NCBI RefSeq assembly: GCF_003286085.1 | Contig: NW_020825298.1 | Coordinates: 13,888,001 to 13,952,000, forward strand | Source of the DNA: Drosophila persimilis | Lineage: Eukaryota > Arthropoda > Insecta > Diptera > Drosophilidae | DNA length: 64,000 nucleotides | Direction: 5' to 3' | Part shown: positions 23,471 through 34,543 of the stretch, in pieces | Numbering within the stretch: the stretch's first letter is position 1 | Layout: every line of letters begins with the position of its first letter | Made by a program: the position numbers and the translations under genes | Notes under the pieces: generated by a model | Seen by the model: only the letters and a program-made list of their open reading frames with translations | What the model was told of the DNA's origin: nothing | Database searches by the model: none

Positions 23471-24008
23471 CAAAGCCCATCATCAAGAATTCTATGCTAA
23501 TTCGGAATCATAGACACAGTTTTATCGCATGACGCAATCGGAAAATTATTTTGTTCGAAAGAAAACTTATTAAAAACGATGAGTAAATCACGTAAGAAAG
23601 AGAGACCAGACCCAAGTCCATTACTTATTTGCGGGCACTGTGCTGTGTGCTCAATTGCATTTCTCATCTTCTGGCAACCAGTTTTTTATGGCTCCTCTCT
23701 GCCCAGGGAGGGCCCTGACCTCCGTCCTCCCCGCACCCCCTCCGACCCATTCGTAAATCTTAATTTATGCTGCGCTTCATTTACTCGCTTGTAGCATAAA
23801 ACTAATTAAAAAGCCTTGGCGCTTCATAAAACTTAAAGCAAAATGCAAACAAAAAAAAAACAAAAAGACTTTTATTGTCATTAAAAAATTGATAAATTGT
23901 TTTTGTGGCTGTGTCTGCGGCGTAATAATTTCTACACGAATAGGAAATGTAATTAATTAAACTTAAGGTTTTGCAGACTCAATTCCCAGGAATTCTGTGG
24001 GCCAAAAA

Positions 24009-24030
24009 CCTCTGAGGAGTGCCTCAGAGG
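24009..24030. repeat. Perfect 9-bp inverted repeat with 4-nt loop
   Basis: CCTCTGAGG, then AGTG, then CCTCAGAGG. A GC-rich perfect stem. It is not followed by a T-run and lies far from any known gene, so it has no assigned role. Confidence 0.8.
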
Positions 24031-26053
24031 ACAAGGGATTCCTCATAGAACCAAAATTGATTGATTCATAATTGAATGACTCAATAGAAATTCAATGGCG
24101 AGAGTCCCCGAAGAATATATCATATCAATTTGGTAATAATGAAATGATTGCACACATGTGATGCGTGATTACAAGTAATCCATATAATTTCGTGATCAAC
24201 ATGGTCACGATCTCTCAACTATCGAGGAGGCCTATAATCACAGCCCCAGCAACCCGCAACCCCCGATGCCAGATGCCAGATGAGCTTCGAATCTGAAATC
24301 AATTTGTAGCCCCAACAACCGTTAAACAGTTAATGGTTAGTTATAAGTATATTTATGGCTAGAGCACCGGCAACACCTGTAGCACCTGTAGCCCCTGTAG
24401 CCCCTGAGTGCTGGCATGCCATAGAACGTGGAATAAAACGTACTTAAAGAGTATCTTTTCCATGTGGCTTCGCTTCCGTGTACCGGCTGTAGTTTGATTT
24501 ATAGAAAAACCTTGTACCCCCGCCCCTACCCCGCCATATGGCGGCACTTAAAGATGAAGACTGGCTGAAGATAAGCCACAGGCCTGACCAAAAGTGGTCC
24601 TAAAGTGACAGCGCATAAAAAGAGAGACCTTTAATGAGATGAAGACCACAAGAAAAATTGTCACAGGAAGAGGAATCTTCTTCGAGGTTCTCTGAGAGTC
24701 AGTCATGATCTTCTTCTGGCGATAAATACGGACACGCAAGAGGCCACTTAGGCCAAAAATGTAACATCCACTGCCGGCCAGCGATCCGAGCAGAAGACGA
24801 GCACAAAGATATTCAAACCCAAAGATGCATTTGATAGATTAGGCCACGGCGCAAAAGCCTTTCGTATCGGAGATGCAGCCGTGACAGGCGTTGCATGGAT
24901 GCTATCGATTACCGATCCAGCGAGATGTGAGACGATGAGACGAGGGGAAACTATTTTTAAATAACCATTGGTGCAGGCAGCACACCGGCACCACCCTAAA
25001 TGGGCACTCAGTGGACGACGGGCAAAAGGCTAGTAAAAATAGACCCAACTACCAGGAGGATAATGAGATGAAAAGCGTGCGGGGCACGATGAAGTTTAGT
25101 TGCTCTTTAACGGGTTTATAGTTTTACGTTTTAAGCACAGCCTGGAATGGCTCATCAAGTGCTACAGAGAGATGTGATTCCTTCATCTGCAATCCTAGAA
25201 GATTCATTCTTGTCTGCTGGAAAGAAATGATTATCTTCTCGCATTTCCAAGCAATCGTTTTACCAGATTAAGAAAGAGTGACTTGTAGGCCCTCTTTAAT
25301 CAGCTATAATAATATGCATCTTTCCACCTATCTCTCAGGCATTTTCCCGCTGGGAATACCAAGCAGCCTGCTGACCAAAGATCGGATCGGATACCCGCTT
25401 CGTGCATGCAGATGATCCTCTGTGAAGGCCTTATCATCTAAGATTCTGATCAGAATTATTGAAATATTCCAGCCATGGAATCGTCGCCCGGCGAAAGGCC
25501 ATGCTTCTGATCTATCCATCCGCTGGACGGGTCACTCTTTCGGACTCTGTCGGGGGCTGTCATTAATGGCGCCGCTTGTTTGGCCCACAAACCAACAAAA
25601 ACGAAAAAGAAGAAAAGAGGCAGCTCCTATGTACAGCTATACGGAATCGAAACGAGTTTTGATTCCTCCGGTTTCCACTCCTCCGGGTTTGGCGAGGGGC
25701 GAGCGTTTTGTTGTCCACGCCTTTTGGGTGGCGGCATCAAAATTGAACGACTGCTGGCTGGCGCTGGTTTGTGGTGCGGTTCTGGCCAGCAATTTCAGCA
25801 GTTTTTAAGTTGGCCAGAAAAAGAAGCAGCAACCGCAATTAGCTGAAGGCGACGCCTGGCCTGGTCTGGCCTGGCATTGCGATGATTTCAAGGTTCGTTG
25901 TGGGAATCGAGGGAAAGCTGGGAGAAAACTCTGAGCAGAAGCACATCTCTGAGATGTCTGTCAGTGTTCTACTAGAAACAAATTCGCAATTACTCAATTT
26001 ATTTTCCCTTTGCCTGTTCAATGCTTTTGGCTCTTTTGGCTAAATTCAATACG

Positions 26054-26743
26054 ATGCCAACCCTAAAGATGCGCCTAACTCTGCCCTCCCGCCGGTCGTT
26101 GGCCAACCTGTGTGTTTTCGGAGCCATGGCCTCCATCTCGGGCCTGGCCTATCTCCACTGGAAGCTCGAGGATCGGGTGCGGCAGGCGGACTACTACCAG
26201 CTGGCCATCAAAACCCTGCGCCAGCACGGCGGGGCCGTCCGCCTGCTGGGGGAGCCCATCAAGGAGACGGGCTTCAGTTTGACAAACACCCGGAATACCT
26301 GCGACGCGAACAGGGCCCAGCTGGAGGTCGCCGTTCACGGCACCAAGGACAAGGGGACCGTGTTCTTTTGGGCCACAAACAATCGGGAGAAGGGCTGGCT
26401 GATCGATCGCCTGGAGCTGGAAACGAAACAGCATCCCAATACGCGCTTTCTGCTCAAGAAGCCCACGGGCCGGGCTCTGCAGGACGTGGGCAACGAGGAG
26501 GACGACGAAGAGCACGAACACGAACAGGAGCACATCGTGGTACCGGAGCCCAAGCCCCTGGGACCACAGATGCCCCAACATCCGGAGCAGCCGTCGCAGC
26601 AGGAGCCGCATGCCTTTGACCAGCCAGGGTATCAGGAGGGACCTGTCCAAGGAGGTCCGAATCAACCCAAGACCCTCCATCAGCATCAGGGCCAAGAGCC
26701 GGTCCCATACATTCAGACAGCCGATGGCGGAAGGATGAACTAG
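26054..26743 (+). CDS. COA1: COA1/MITRAC15-like cytochrome c oxidase assembly protein
   Basis: Intronless, 229 aa from the chosen ATG at 26054. An in-frame ATG at 26021 would add 11 residues; 26054 is preferred because it has A at -3 and is followed by a basic mitochondrial-type leader (LKMRLTLPSRRS). One membrane segment spans about residues 19-36 (SLANLCVFGAMASISGLAYL). The domain that follows, about 38-135, reads like COA1 of animals: YYQLAIKTLRQH, a V-RLLGEPI turn, a central strand region ending in VHGTKDKGTVFFWATN, and GWLIDRLELE near its end. COA1 acts in the mitochondrial inner membrane in early assembly of complex IV and of complex I. TIM21-like proteins have a related fold. The C-terminal third is unlike the human protein: an acidic EEDDEEHEHEQEH stretch, then about 65 residues rich in P and Q. 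The nearest polyadenylation-like signal is ATTAAA about 30 nt after the stop. A 15-A tract lies 110 nt after the stop. Confidence 0.75.
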   Translation: MPTLKMRLTLPSRRSLANLCVFGAMASISGLAYLHWKLEDRVRQADYYQLAIKTLRQHGGAVRLLGEPIKETGFSLTNTRNTCDANRAQLEVAVHGTKDKGTVFFWATNNREKGWLIDRLELETKQHPNTRFLLKKPTGRALQDVGNEEDDEEHEHEQEHIVVPEPKPLGPQMPQHPEQPSQQEPHAFDQPGYQEGPVQGGPNQPKTLHQHQGQEPVPYIQTADGGRMN

Positions 26744-26853
26744 AAGTCCCTTCAAAAACGTCGACAGATTTAATTAAATTTTCATAAATTTCAACAACTT
26801 TCCCTTTGATCTGAGCAATATTATGACTAACTATCTTTAAGATTGAATTATAG

Positions 26854-26868
26854 AAAAAAAAAAAAAAA
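26854..26868 (+). repeat. Poly-A tract downstream of the COA1-like gene
   Basis: Fifteen A in a row on the sense strand. With the lack of introns it could mark an old retrocopy, but no flanking target-site duplication was found and poly-A runs are common in this window. Confidence 0.85.
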
Positions 26869-27895
26869 GCATTTGAACGAAATTTCTAGATTTCTAGAGT
26901 GCGGGGAAGTGGGTCTGAAAGCTACCTTTGTGCCTATTTTCAACTCCTTTAAACTACTTTCCAACAGATCACAATTAAACCCATTTAAAAATGCACTCCC
27001 AATGGGAAATTTCAACAAATATATGTGTAAATAAATAGCAATTATAATCCATATGATATTGAGTATAAACACACAATCTTTTGAGCTGCTTTCATGCTCT
27101 GCCAATGCAATTTATGGCACACACAAAATACTTATACCCCCTACACGCACTCAAGCAATTACAAAATCCAATTATTTCATGCAGTGCACTTTCGGCCACA
27201 GCCAGCAATAAGTAATATTTTTCCCCCCAAAAAGAAAATGGCATCGTAAAAACAAGCAAAGGGAGTGCAAAGGGAAATTGGTTTCATGTTTAAGACTTTT
27301 TTAATTTACTTGAAAATGATTCTATTGTTATTCAATTGGTCGACAGCCTTTTGGTTCCGTTTCGGTTTCGATTTCGGTTTCGGTTTCGGATTCGCTTGAG
27401 TTTGAGTTTCGTTACACTTAATTTTATTTTATATACTTGTGTATAAAACGAATTTGATTCAATTTATCGTGTATATATTTTGCACATCTATTTTTAGACA
27501 GTTTTCTTAGCTTCTGTTTGTTTGTTGGCGAAGTGGAAGTCTACGAGTAACATCACGATGCGGTGGATGAGATTTAGAAACAAATAAACCTGCACGTCAT
27601 CATTGGGTCTGGGCGGGGGTTGGGGCGGGGGGCGGTGGGGACCATGAAAATATTCAGAGCAAAACGCACCAAACACCGATGGACGAACGAATGGTTTGCT
27701 GGGAGATCGCAGTGGGTCAGATATGCCTCTTGATAGCCAGGCATGCGGAAAAACTATACTAAAGAAAATGTATTTGCAAATTAATTCATTTGTTTTATGT
27801 TTTGTTTACTTAGACAGCAGCCAAGAGAAGTGAAAGATTTTGAAATTTTTGACTACAAAAGAAATGTTTTTCGAACAGAAGACAAAGACATTTTG
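26869..27895. other. Non-coding
   Basis: AT-rich. Contains a TTTCGG-type repeat at 27358-27392 and a G-rich stretch near 27610-27640. No gene supported. Confidence 0.5.
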
Positions 27896-28582
27896 ACTGG
27901 AATTTTTTCATATAGCTTTTGGTATTTTTCGGTGGATTTAAATGTTTTAATAAGGGTAAAGATACTGCCAAACTCTGACCAAAAGATACATACATATTTT
28001 CGTGATTTATCTAATAAACATCTTTTAAACAGTATCGTTTGAAAAAAAAAATAAAAATAAATTAGTTCCAAAGTGTGTTTTCAAAAGCAACCAATCTATG
28101 GGGAGATTCGTGGAAATAACTGAAACTTTTTGAAAACTATGATTATAAATAAATTCACTTCTAGATAATGACTAAAACAGGATTGATTTTGCTGATATAT
28201 CTTGAAATTTTGTCAGTCATTAATTGGTTGGATTTGTGGAAAGATTAAAGGGTCTAAAGATATTCGCAAATGCCGACCTAAAGTACATAGTTTTCCCTGA
28301 TTTATTTGATCTTTCCCACCCTTCCTTATATTATAAATATTGAAATAAATAAGAAAAAAATAACGGAAAATTCTTGAAAATAAAAAAAAAGAAGAAGAAA
28401 ATTTTGGAAAGAAAAAAAGTTTTTCTGCAATTCTTGCATATTTTTTCCTTAATTAATTAGACGGATTTATGGAAACCACCGGATAATTTCCCTGATTTAT
28501 TTGATAGTTCCTGCCCTTCCTTATATTATACACATTTAAAAAATATCTTCTTGAAATAAATAAGAAATAAATCACTATCAAA
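27896..28582 (+). repeat. Decayed tandem repeat, three copies of about 250-290 bp
   Basis: Three blocks share wording. Copy 1 (about 27900-28080) has GGTGGATTTAAATG, AAAGATACTGCCAAAC and GTGATTTATC. Copy 2 (about 28190-28360) has GGTTGGATTTGTGG, AAAGATATTCGCAAATGCC and CCTGATTTATTTGAT. Copy 3 (about 28455-28580) has GACGGATTTATGG and CCTGATTTATTTGAT. Copies 2 and 3 share CCCTTCCTTATATTATA and GAAATAAATAAGAAA. The frame open over copy 1 is not protein-like. Confidence 0.7.
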
Positions 28583-29039
28583 GTGTGGTCGAAAAAACAC
28601 CCAACACCTTGAAACGTAATTTGCCTGCAAACAATTGTTGGCCCTCGCAATTGTATCGCTTTATTTGGAGGCGCGTTATCGTGGATGCGTGGTAATTAAA
28701 TTCGTGATTTAAGTAATTTCTTTTTATTTCCACTTTACCGGCACTCCACTCCGGCACTTTTTTTCCGCTGCGGCGCTGCTGCTGGCGGTGGGAATTTCCT
28801 TTGCCTCGCAATGTTATTAAAAAGATAATCGCAATCTTAGACATTTTATTTGGTTCTGTTTATTTTTTTTTCGTGGAAATTAAATAGCTAGTGGAGGAGG
28901 TGGAGAGGAGGTGGTGGCACTTCTGGTTACCTTGAGAGCTCAACAAGAGACAACCACAAGCGAAAGACAGGAAAGCAACAGCCCAGGCAACAGAAACAGC
29001 AACAACACAAAAGTCAAAAGCAATTAAGCGTTTGTAATA

Positions 29040-29255
29040 CAAACAAGAAAGGAAAGGCCAGTTCTGGGATAGACGAAGCTACAGATACTCTACGAGATAC
29101 ATTTTCCAGATGTTGCTGCTAGAAATACATTTTTTGAGAAGAAGGAAGGCTAGTTTTTGATCAATTTTTGGCCGGTTTAAGCGGTTTCTGGGGATACAAT
29201 GCATGCCAACACCTCTTGAGAGTCATCATACCCCTCCCAAGGGTAGCAAAAAGCT
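29040..29255 (+). mobile_element. Short decayed Helitron/DINE-1-like element
   Basis: The left part, AACAAGAAAGGAAAGGCC, resembles the start of Drosophila DINE-1-type elements. The right part carries the hairpin TACCCctcccaaGGGTA (29228-29246), which in Helitrons sits near the 3' end. It is about 200 bp long, non-coding and diverged. Family assignment is from memory of the consensus style, not an alignment. Confidence 0.45.
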
Positions 29256-30159
29256 GCAGCACAGGTCAGGCGGCAGTCCGGTAGCGGAGGCACAACTTTT
29301 GTTTTGCACAATTACATTTTTCGTCCAAAAAAAGGAAAAAAGAAATAAAAGAAATATCTACGTTTGTGCCCCGTACTGTGCATTGTATTTGTAGATTTGT
29401 AAAGGTCGTTCGGGGTGGCAGACATTTGCAATTAGTTGTGCAGCAAATTGAAGGCGAATGATGATTTTTATGTTTTCATCCGTAAAATGCAAACAATGCC
29501 TCCGATGGTTGTCTAAACTATTATGAATATTTAATAAGAGTGGGCGGAAATGGGCGGTTTTATTGTTTGTTTGTGGAGAAACAAATGAGAGGCGTGTAAA
29601 GTGTATGAAAGAGATTTCTCTTCATTAAAATAACAATTATTATTCTTGGCAAATGTCTTAAGAACATTTCAATGACTTATTGCCCTCCACATGCGGCAGC
29701 CCACATTCGCACTCGTGCTCTTGTGTGTCCAGAAAGAAAGCAAACGGAAAGTCATGTCAAGAGAAATCTGAGAGCAAATGAAGTAAAGGTGTCAAGAACC
29801 TTATTGACAGGCAGGCCCCCGGCAGCCAGAGACGCCCACAGACACAGACAGATGGATCTCTCCTGCAGAAAAAGCAGAAAAAGCCAGAAAAGCAAAAAAG
29901 AAAAAGGCAAATAAAACAAAAGCAAACCCAGAACGTGACAAACAACAGCGGAGGCTGCAGAAACCATAAACACAACAAAAAAGCAGCACAAAAAAAAAAA
30001 CAGGGAATGATGATTTGTTTTTGCATTTTGACAAATGAGCTACGTGAAAGTTTTGCTCTCCCCAGTCGCTCAGCTGTTCTCAGCAGATCCCACGACAATT
30101 GCGATTCAATTTGAGTTTTAATTGGATTTAGCTTGAAATCAAAGCCAACGATTAACACT

Positions 30160-30277
30160 CTGTATTCAGTTCAAAGTCGAGTGCGAATGGCAAGGCGAAT
30201 GCCACACGCACGAAACTAGTTTACTTCGAGCAAGCGATAGGTCGACATACTTTCCGCAGTCACTGTCATTGGCATTG
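30160..30277 (+). promoter_or_regulatory. Initiator-type promoter and candidate first exon
   Basis: ATTCAGTTC at 30164-30172 is a full match to the Drosophila initiator (A+1 at 30168). It is followed by the GAGTGCG-type wording common downstream of fly start sites. No TATA box is seen at -30. A possible donor TTG/GTAAAT ends the exon at 30277. The only ATGs in this exon open a 10-codon frame ending at a TAG. Confidence 0.3.
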
Positions 30278-30782
30278 GTAAATAGAGCAAAAGCAAACAC
30301 TGCACTGCTCCACAAAGGGGGGGCACGGCAACGGGGTGCTACTTAAGTCGCAGAGAGCATAATTAATGCGCAAACAGGTGGAGGCAGCAGGAGCGAGGCT
30401 GGAGGTCTGTGCCACTGCGACTTTGTGTGCTGCAAGTGGTTTTCTCTTTAATTATGGCTTCGACTTGAATTGGCATTGAAAGCGATCAATTAGACTTAAT
30501 ATTAATGCATTTTTGGAATGTGCGTAATGGCAAGCCATTTAAAACAATCGATTTTTATGGAGCATATCAATGTTTAATGGGAATTTTTATGGAAATACCT
30601 ATTATATATACGATAGATGATGGAAAATTGTATTTATTATATTGAAATTATGTGATTTCTTTGGATATTATCTTTGTTTGTTCACTACTATCTATAATCG
30701 ATGTTATTTCGATAATAAAATCGATATTTCATTAATATTTTCTTTGCAGTTATTTAAAGGGATATTTGAGCTGATCCAAAGA

Positions 30783-31599
30783 ATGATTTTTCTTAAGAAG
30801 GTAAGTACACATTTTGAAGATTTTTACGATATGATACGATAGCTCTTTAAAGATTTTAATTTCCTCTAACCTTGCATTCTTGTAGTATAAGATGTGGCTC
30901 TATAATTTCCTGCTTAAGTTTATTGATATTTCCTTCTATCTCGGAGTATTTCTTTATGTATCGATCCATCTATCTGTAACGACTTTGTGCCTTCTGCCAA
31001 CACTTTCCTCTGCTGGAAACCAGAGCATTCGAAAGTCGTTATATACTCGCCCCCCTCCCTGGCCTTATGCTGCGAGTATCCCATTTCTAACTCTTCCACT
31101 TTACGTTTACGTTTTACGGCGGCCCAGAAACTCATTTGCAGCTGACACCAACAGCAGCAGCAGCACCAGCAGCAGCAGCAGTCAGCGATGTGGCAGTCAG
31201 CCAGTTGTTGAGTTGCAATATCGAGCCACGGGAACGGGATGGTTGGATGGTTGGATGGATGGATGGAATGGATGGCATGGCTGGAGGATGAATGGAGGTA
31301 GCAACTGCCTAGAGCCATGGTCAATATCAGACTCCACCTCCACCTCCTCCTCCGATGTCGCATCGTTCGTGGCCCTGTCTCCATGCCAATGCGGTGCCAG
31401 AGACAGAAAGACAGCAACAAAAAATAATACAGAAAATGAGCAGTGGAAAACGTGTGCCACAAAATGTCACTCTCATTCGACGATGATGATGATAATCATG
31501 CCAACGAGTGCGACGGAGAAGGGGGCAGCGGGGCTGGTTATGGGGGATGGGGATGGGGGATGGGATGCCAACTTGGCCAATTGCATTTATGTTGGATAA
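30783..31599 (+). CDS. Doubtful two-exon reading frame with N-terminal hydrophobic region
   Basis: The exon 30750-30800 (51 nt) is bounded by TTTTCTTTGCAG and GTAAGT. The intron 30801-30885 has a CTAAC branch-point match at about 30866 and ends ATTCTTGTAG, which is very good splice architecture. Reading from the ATG at 30783, six codons join in frame to 30886-31599 and give 243 aa. The N-terminal part is hydrophobic (MWLYNFLLKFIDISFYLGVF). The middle is a serine tract from an AGC repeat and a GWLDGWMDGWNGWHGW stretch from a TGGA repeat, and no domain is recognised. The splice sites are convincing but the protein is not; a non-coding RNA exon pair is at least as likely. A possible start site lies at 30168. 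Confidence 0.2.
31150..31187 (+). repeat. (AGC)n repeat
   Basis: Interrupted CAG/AGC trinucleotides, seen directly. Confidence 0.85.
31237..31285 (+). repeat. (TGGA)n repeat
   Basis: Tetranucleotide TGGA/TGGT units, interrupted, seen directly. Confidence 0.85.
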
Positions 31600-32617
31600 T
31601 GACGAATGTCAGCGGCACACGCTAATTAAGGTTAATGAAAACGACAAACAGACACAACAAAACGAATGCCAATAACGCCGATGCCCGCAGGCGATGCAAT
31701 GATTAACGAGGACAAACGACAAACTAAAAATGGCATAGCCAAAGCCGGTCTTAATACAGGCAATAGTTATGGCCAGATTATGTATATAAATCTTGTGTCT
31801 AGCGGAAATTTGCATGGCATAATGGAAAACTTTGCAAAAGCCAGAAGTTTTTCCTTTTTGCATTTGCATGCCCAGCATCTGAGGAGGTTATGATGTATCT
31901 GAGATGGAAGATATACACCATATATTCCGTTCTTAGGGGCACCACTCAGAAGGCCAGACGGGAAAAGTCTTTGACGTGTAGAAATCTATGATTCTACAGC
32001 GAAAAGGAATGTTTAAGGGGGGCCCTCTTTCGTCCTCCCTCAACCACAATTTCAAAGATATAGCTCTGAATGAGCTGCCATGTCATAAAAATACTCTCTG
32101 GAAGAGTTCCCAGAATATTTTGTAGATGTCGAATACCCATTAGTCACAACAAAACAAAACCCTGCCCAAAGGGGTATTCCCCAGTCGGAATTTCGCCTAT
32201 ACCCGCATGTGGGGGCACATTCCTACTGGTTTTTTTTTTGTTTTTGTTTTATAGCACGTTCCACACCACGACACCCGTCCGTGTCGCTCCACATAAATCA
32301 GAGCTGCTCGCATTGTAGTGTCTTGTCTCCCCGTCCGTCACTAACTAAATGAGTCATTTCATTTCGCGAAAAGCGTCCAAAGCGAAAGGAAAAGTCAGGC
32401 CGAGTCAGACCGAGTCAGACGGCGCAGCGTGGTGGCCTTTGAAGTTTTCCTTTCGCTCGTCTTGGCTCATTAAAACTCACTTGAGTGGCAGAGCAGGAGC
32501 CAAGGAGTATTACGCGCAGCGTGAGGGGGGGAGGGGGAGATGAAAATCTTGGGCAATTAAATGGTTGAAAAGAAATGGCCAAGAACATCTTAAGATGAGC
32601 GATGAGTGGGCGGCAGC
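31600..32617. other. Non-coding
   Basis: No gene supported. No domain-like sequence in any frame. Confidence 0.5.
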
Positions 32618-32623
32618 ATTTAC

Positions 32624-32643
32624 CTGATTTATTTTGCTAATTG
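32624..32643 (-). other. Candidate 20-nt micro-exon
   Basis: On the minus strand a strong pyrimidine-rich acceptor (TTTTTTCTATCTTTCTCTTCCAG) is 20 nt from a donor ATCAG/GTAAAT. The acceptor is very good and the donor fair. It could be a non-coding 5' exon of the minus-strand GT49 gene. It could also be chance. Confidence 0.15.
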
Positions 32644-32677
32644 CTGGAAGAGAAAGATAGAAAAAATAATTTGAATT

Positions 32678-33170
32678 AATAAAGGGGGATTTCGAGAGAA
32701 TTGGCCAACACATTACGTACTATATTATTTTATTATTACGCATGAGTAATTCATTAAAAAACTGCACTAATTCACTAAAATATATTTAAATAGTCTATTA
32801 AAAAATGCCACATATATTATATTTTATATAAATATTTATTATATATTTTACTTAATAAAGGGGGATTTAAAGAGCATTGGAGAAAATAATACGTTTGAGT
32901 AATTCATTAAAAAAGTGAAATATCAGTAAAACATACTTAAATAGTCGAATAAAAAATACCCCATAAAATGTATAGTATTATATTTATATTTAACATATTA
33001 CATTTATATTTTAATTATAAACTATATTAAATTACGTTTGAATAATTCATTAAAAAAGTGCTAAAATTTCAGTAAAATATATAAATATTCGAATATAATA
33101 TTCCACATTATCCATATGAAATATAAATATTTTATACGCCCCTAAAATATATTAATATTCTAATAATTTC
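32678..33170 (+). repeat. AT-rich tandem repeat, three copies of about 150 bp
   Basis: GAGTAATTCATTAAAAAA (or GAATAATTC...) occurs at 32744, 32897 and 33040. Each is followed by CAGTAAAAT/CACTAAAAT, TATTTAAATAGTC/TACTTAAATAGTCG/TATAAATATTCG and then CCACAT or CCCCAT. TTAATAAAGGGGGATTT occurs at 32677 and 32852 before the first two copies. The array ends at a GC-rich motif at 33172. Confidence 0.8.
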
Positions 33171-33171
33171 G

Positions 33172-33217
33172 TGCGCCAACCCCCGGCTCACTCGCTTCGC
33201 TGACGTCGATATGAGTA
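33172..33217 (+). repeat. Copy 2 of the dispersed GC-rich motif
   Basis: GCGCCAACCCCCGGCTCACT then CGCTTCGCTGACG then TCGATATGAGTA. It shares both flanking blocks with 1161-1197 and the first block with 40917-40936. It abuts the AT-rich tandem repeat, which suggests that both are parts of one element. Confidence 0.55.
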
Positions 33218-34540
33218 AAATATCAGAAACGACGACGACACAAAACATTTTTATAGAATGGAGAGTTAATATCAAACATTTTATATGGATAGTCGCTAAA
33301 AAATGTAAAATTCGAAACTTTAAGAATTTTATTTGGTACCAGTGACTCTCTATATTTTCCCTTACAAGGTTTCCTTACAGAATCCTTAAATATTTTCATA
33401 AACTATACAACAAATGTCTCCATATCGTTCACTTTTAATTTGTGGACCAGAATGACTTGCAATTGTTCTTCCAAGGCGCCTTTACAGCTTCTTTGGTTAT
33501 GAAAATCTCCCTAGTGGAACATCTTCAGCCCCAAGAAGCAGTGCAAAAGACAACGACAGAAAGTTATATTAAAAAATGGATGAAATTTTTAGTTGCATTT
33601 ACAGTATTCAAAAATGAATGCGCTGCAAAGGGGAGCCCCGGGTGGAGCAGCGGCGACGGGAAACAAAGGAGAGCGCATGAAGAGCAGAGCAAAGAAGTCA
33701 AAGCGACCCCAAGATGAGCACTCTGTTCGTCTCCCTCTCTCTGGCGCTCTCTGGGTCCCTTTCTAATGCAGTCTGCGTCTCCCCGACGATGCCCCCAGGG
33801 ACATACACATTCTGACTCTGCCCCGAAGGACGTACAGTGCGACTCTGCCCCCAAGGACGCACCCTCTGACTCTGGCTCCAAAAGCAGTTAACATTTAGCA
33901 GATGTGTCCGCTGGACGATAAAATGTACAGTTTGAAGTTGCTTGTAGCTTGCACCCGTAAAAACTACGTTGAACTGGAGTTTTGTGGAAAATTTGGATAA
34001 GTTTTAAGTGCGACAAGCTGTTAAAACACCTAAAAACCTTTAAAAAAGGAACAATATTGCGGGAAATACTACAAGTTTGGGTGGATTTGTTGCTTTGAAA
34101 AGTAGTAAATATACAAATAGTAGGGAAAAAGGAAAATATATAGAAAGAACCTTCAGAGGTCGATGGGAAATCTTCCATTTGTAGATTAATTTTTTAAGAA
34201 TATTTCATTTGATTAGTAAGGATCTCTTCTTTGACTAGAAAACTATCATATCGAACTACAATTTCTTTAACTTTAAAACTTTAAAATTGTTTCCAAAATA
34301 AACAAAAAGAAATTCAAACAGAAAATCCCCCAAGGAAATGCATTTAAGCAAGCGCCAAAATATAATATAATATCCACCCAATGGAAGCCCATGTGCCGTG
34401 CCCTTCTGTGTGGTACTTGACGACAGATGTGCGGGGGCTGGGGGCAGGGGGCACTCGTCGTTGCTGCTGTTGTTGTTGCCGCTTGATGCGGAAGTTTTTA
34501 AATTGTGCAGCGATTTTCATTCATTCGCGTAGAGTATTTT
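33218..34540. other. Non-coding
   Basis: No gene supported. A short imperfect repeat GACTCTGCCCC-AAGGAC-GTAC/CACC occurs near 33812-33870. Confidence 0.5.
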
Positions 34541-34543
34541 TCT

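Larger units (their letters stand above)
22481..25860. other. Non-coding
   Basis: No supported gene. Holds AT-rich sequence (22740-23010) and short repeats listed separately. Over 25422-25846 two overlapping plus-strand frames are open, but neither has domain-like sequence. Promoter elements for the COA1-like gene may lie after 25860 but were not recognised with confidence. Confidence 0.5.

Noticed and set aside
30920..31462. 180-codon minus-strand frame
   Set aside because: It is built on the antisense of the AGC and TGGA repeats and opposes the plus-strand splice sites.
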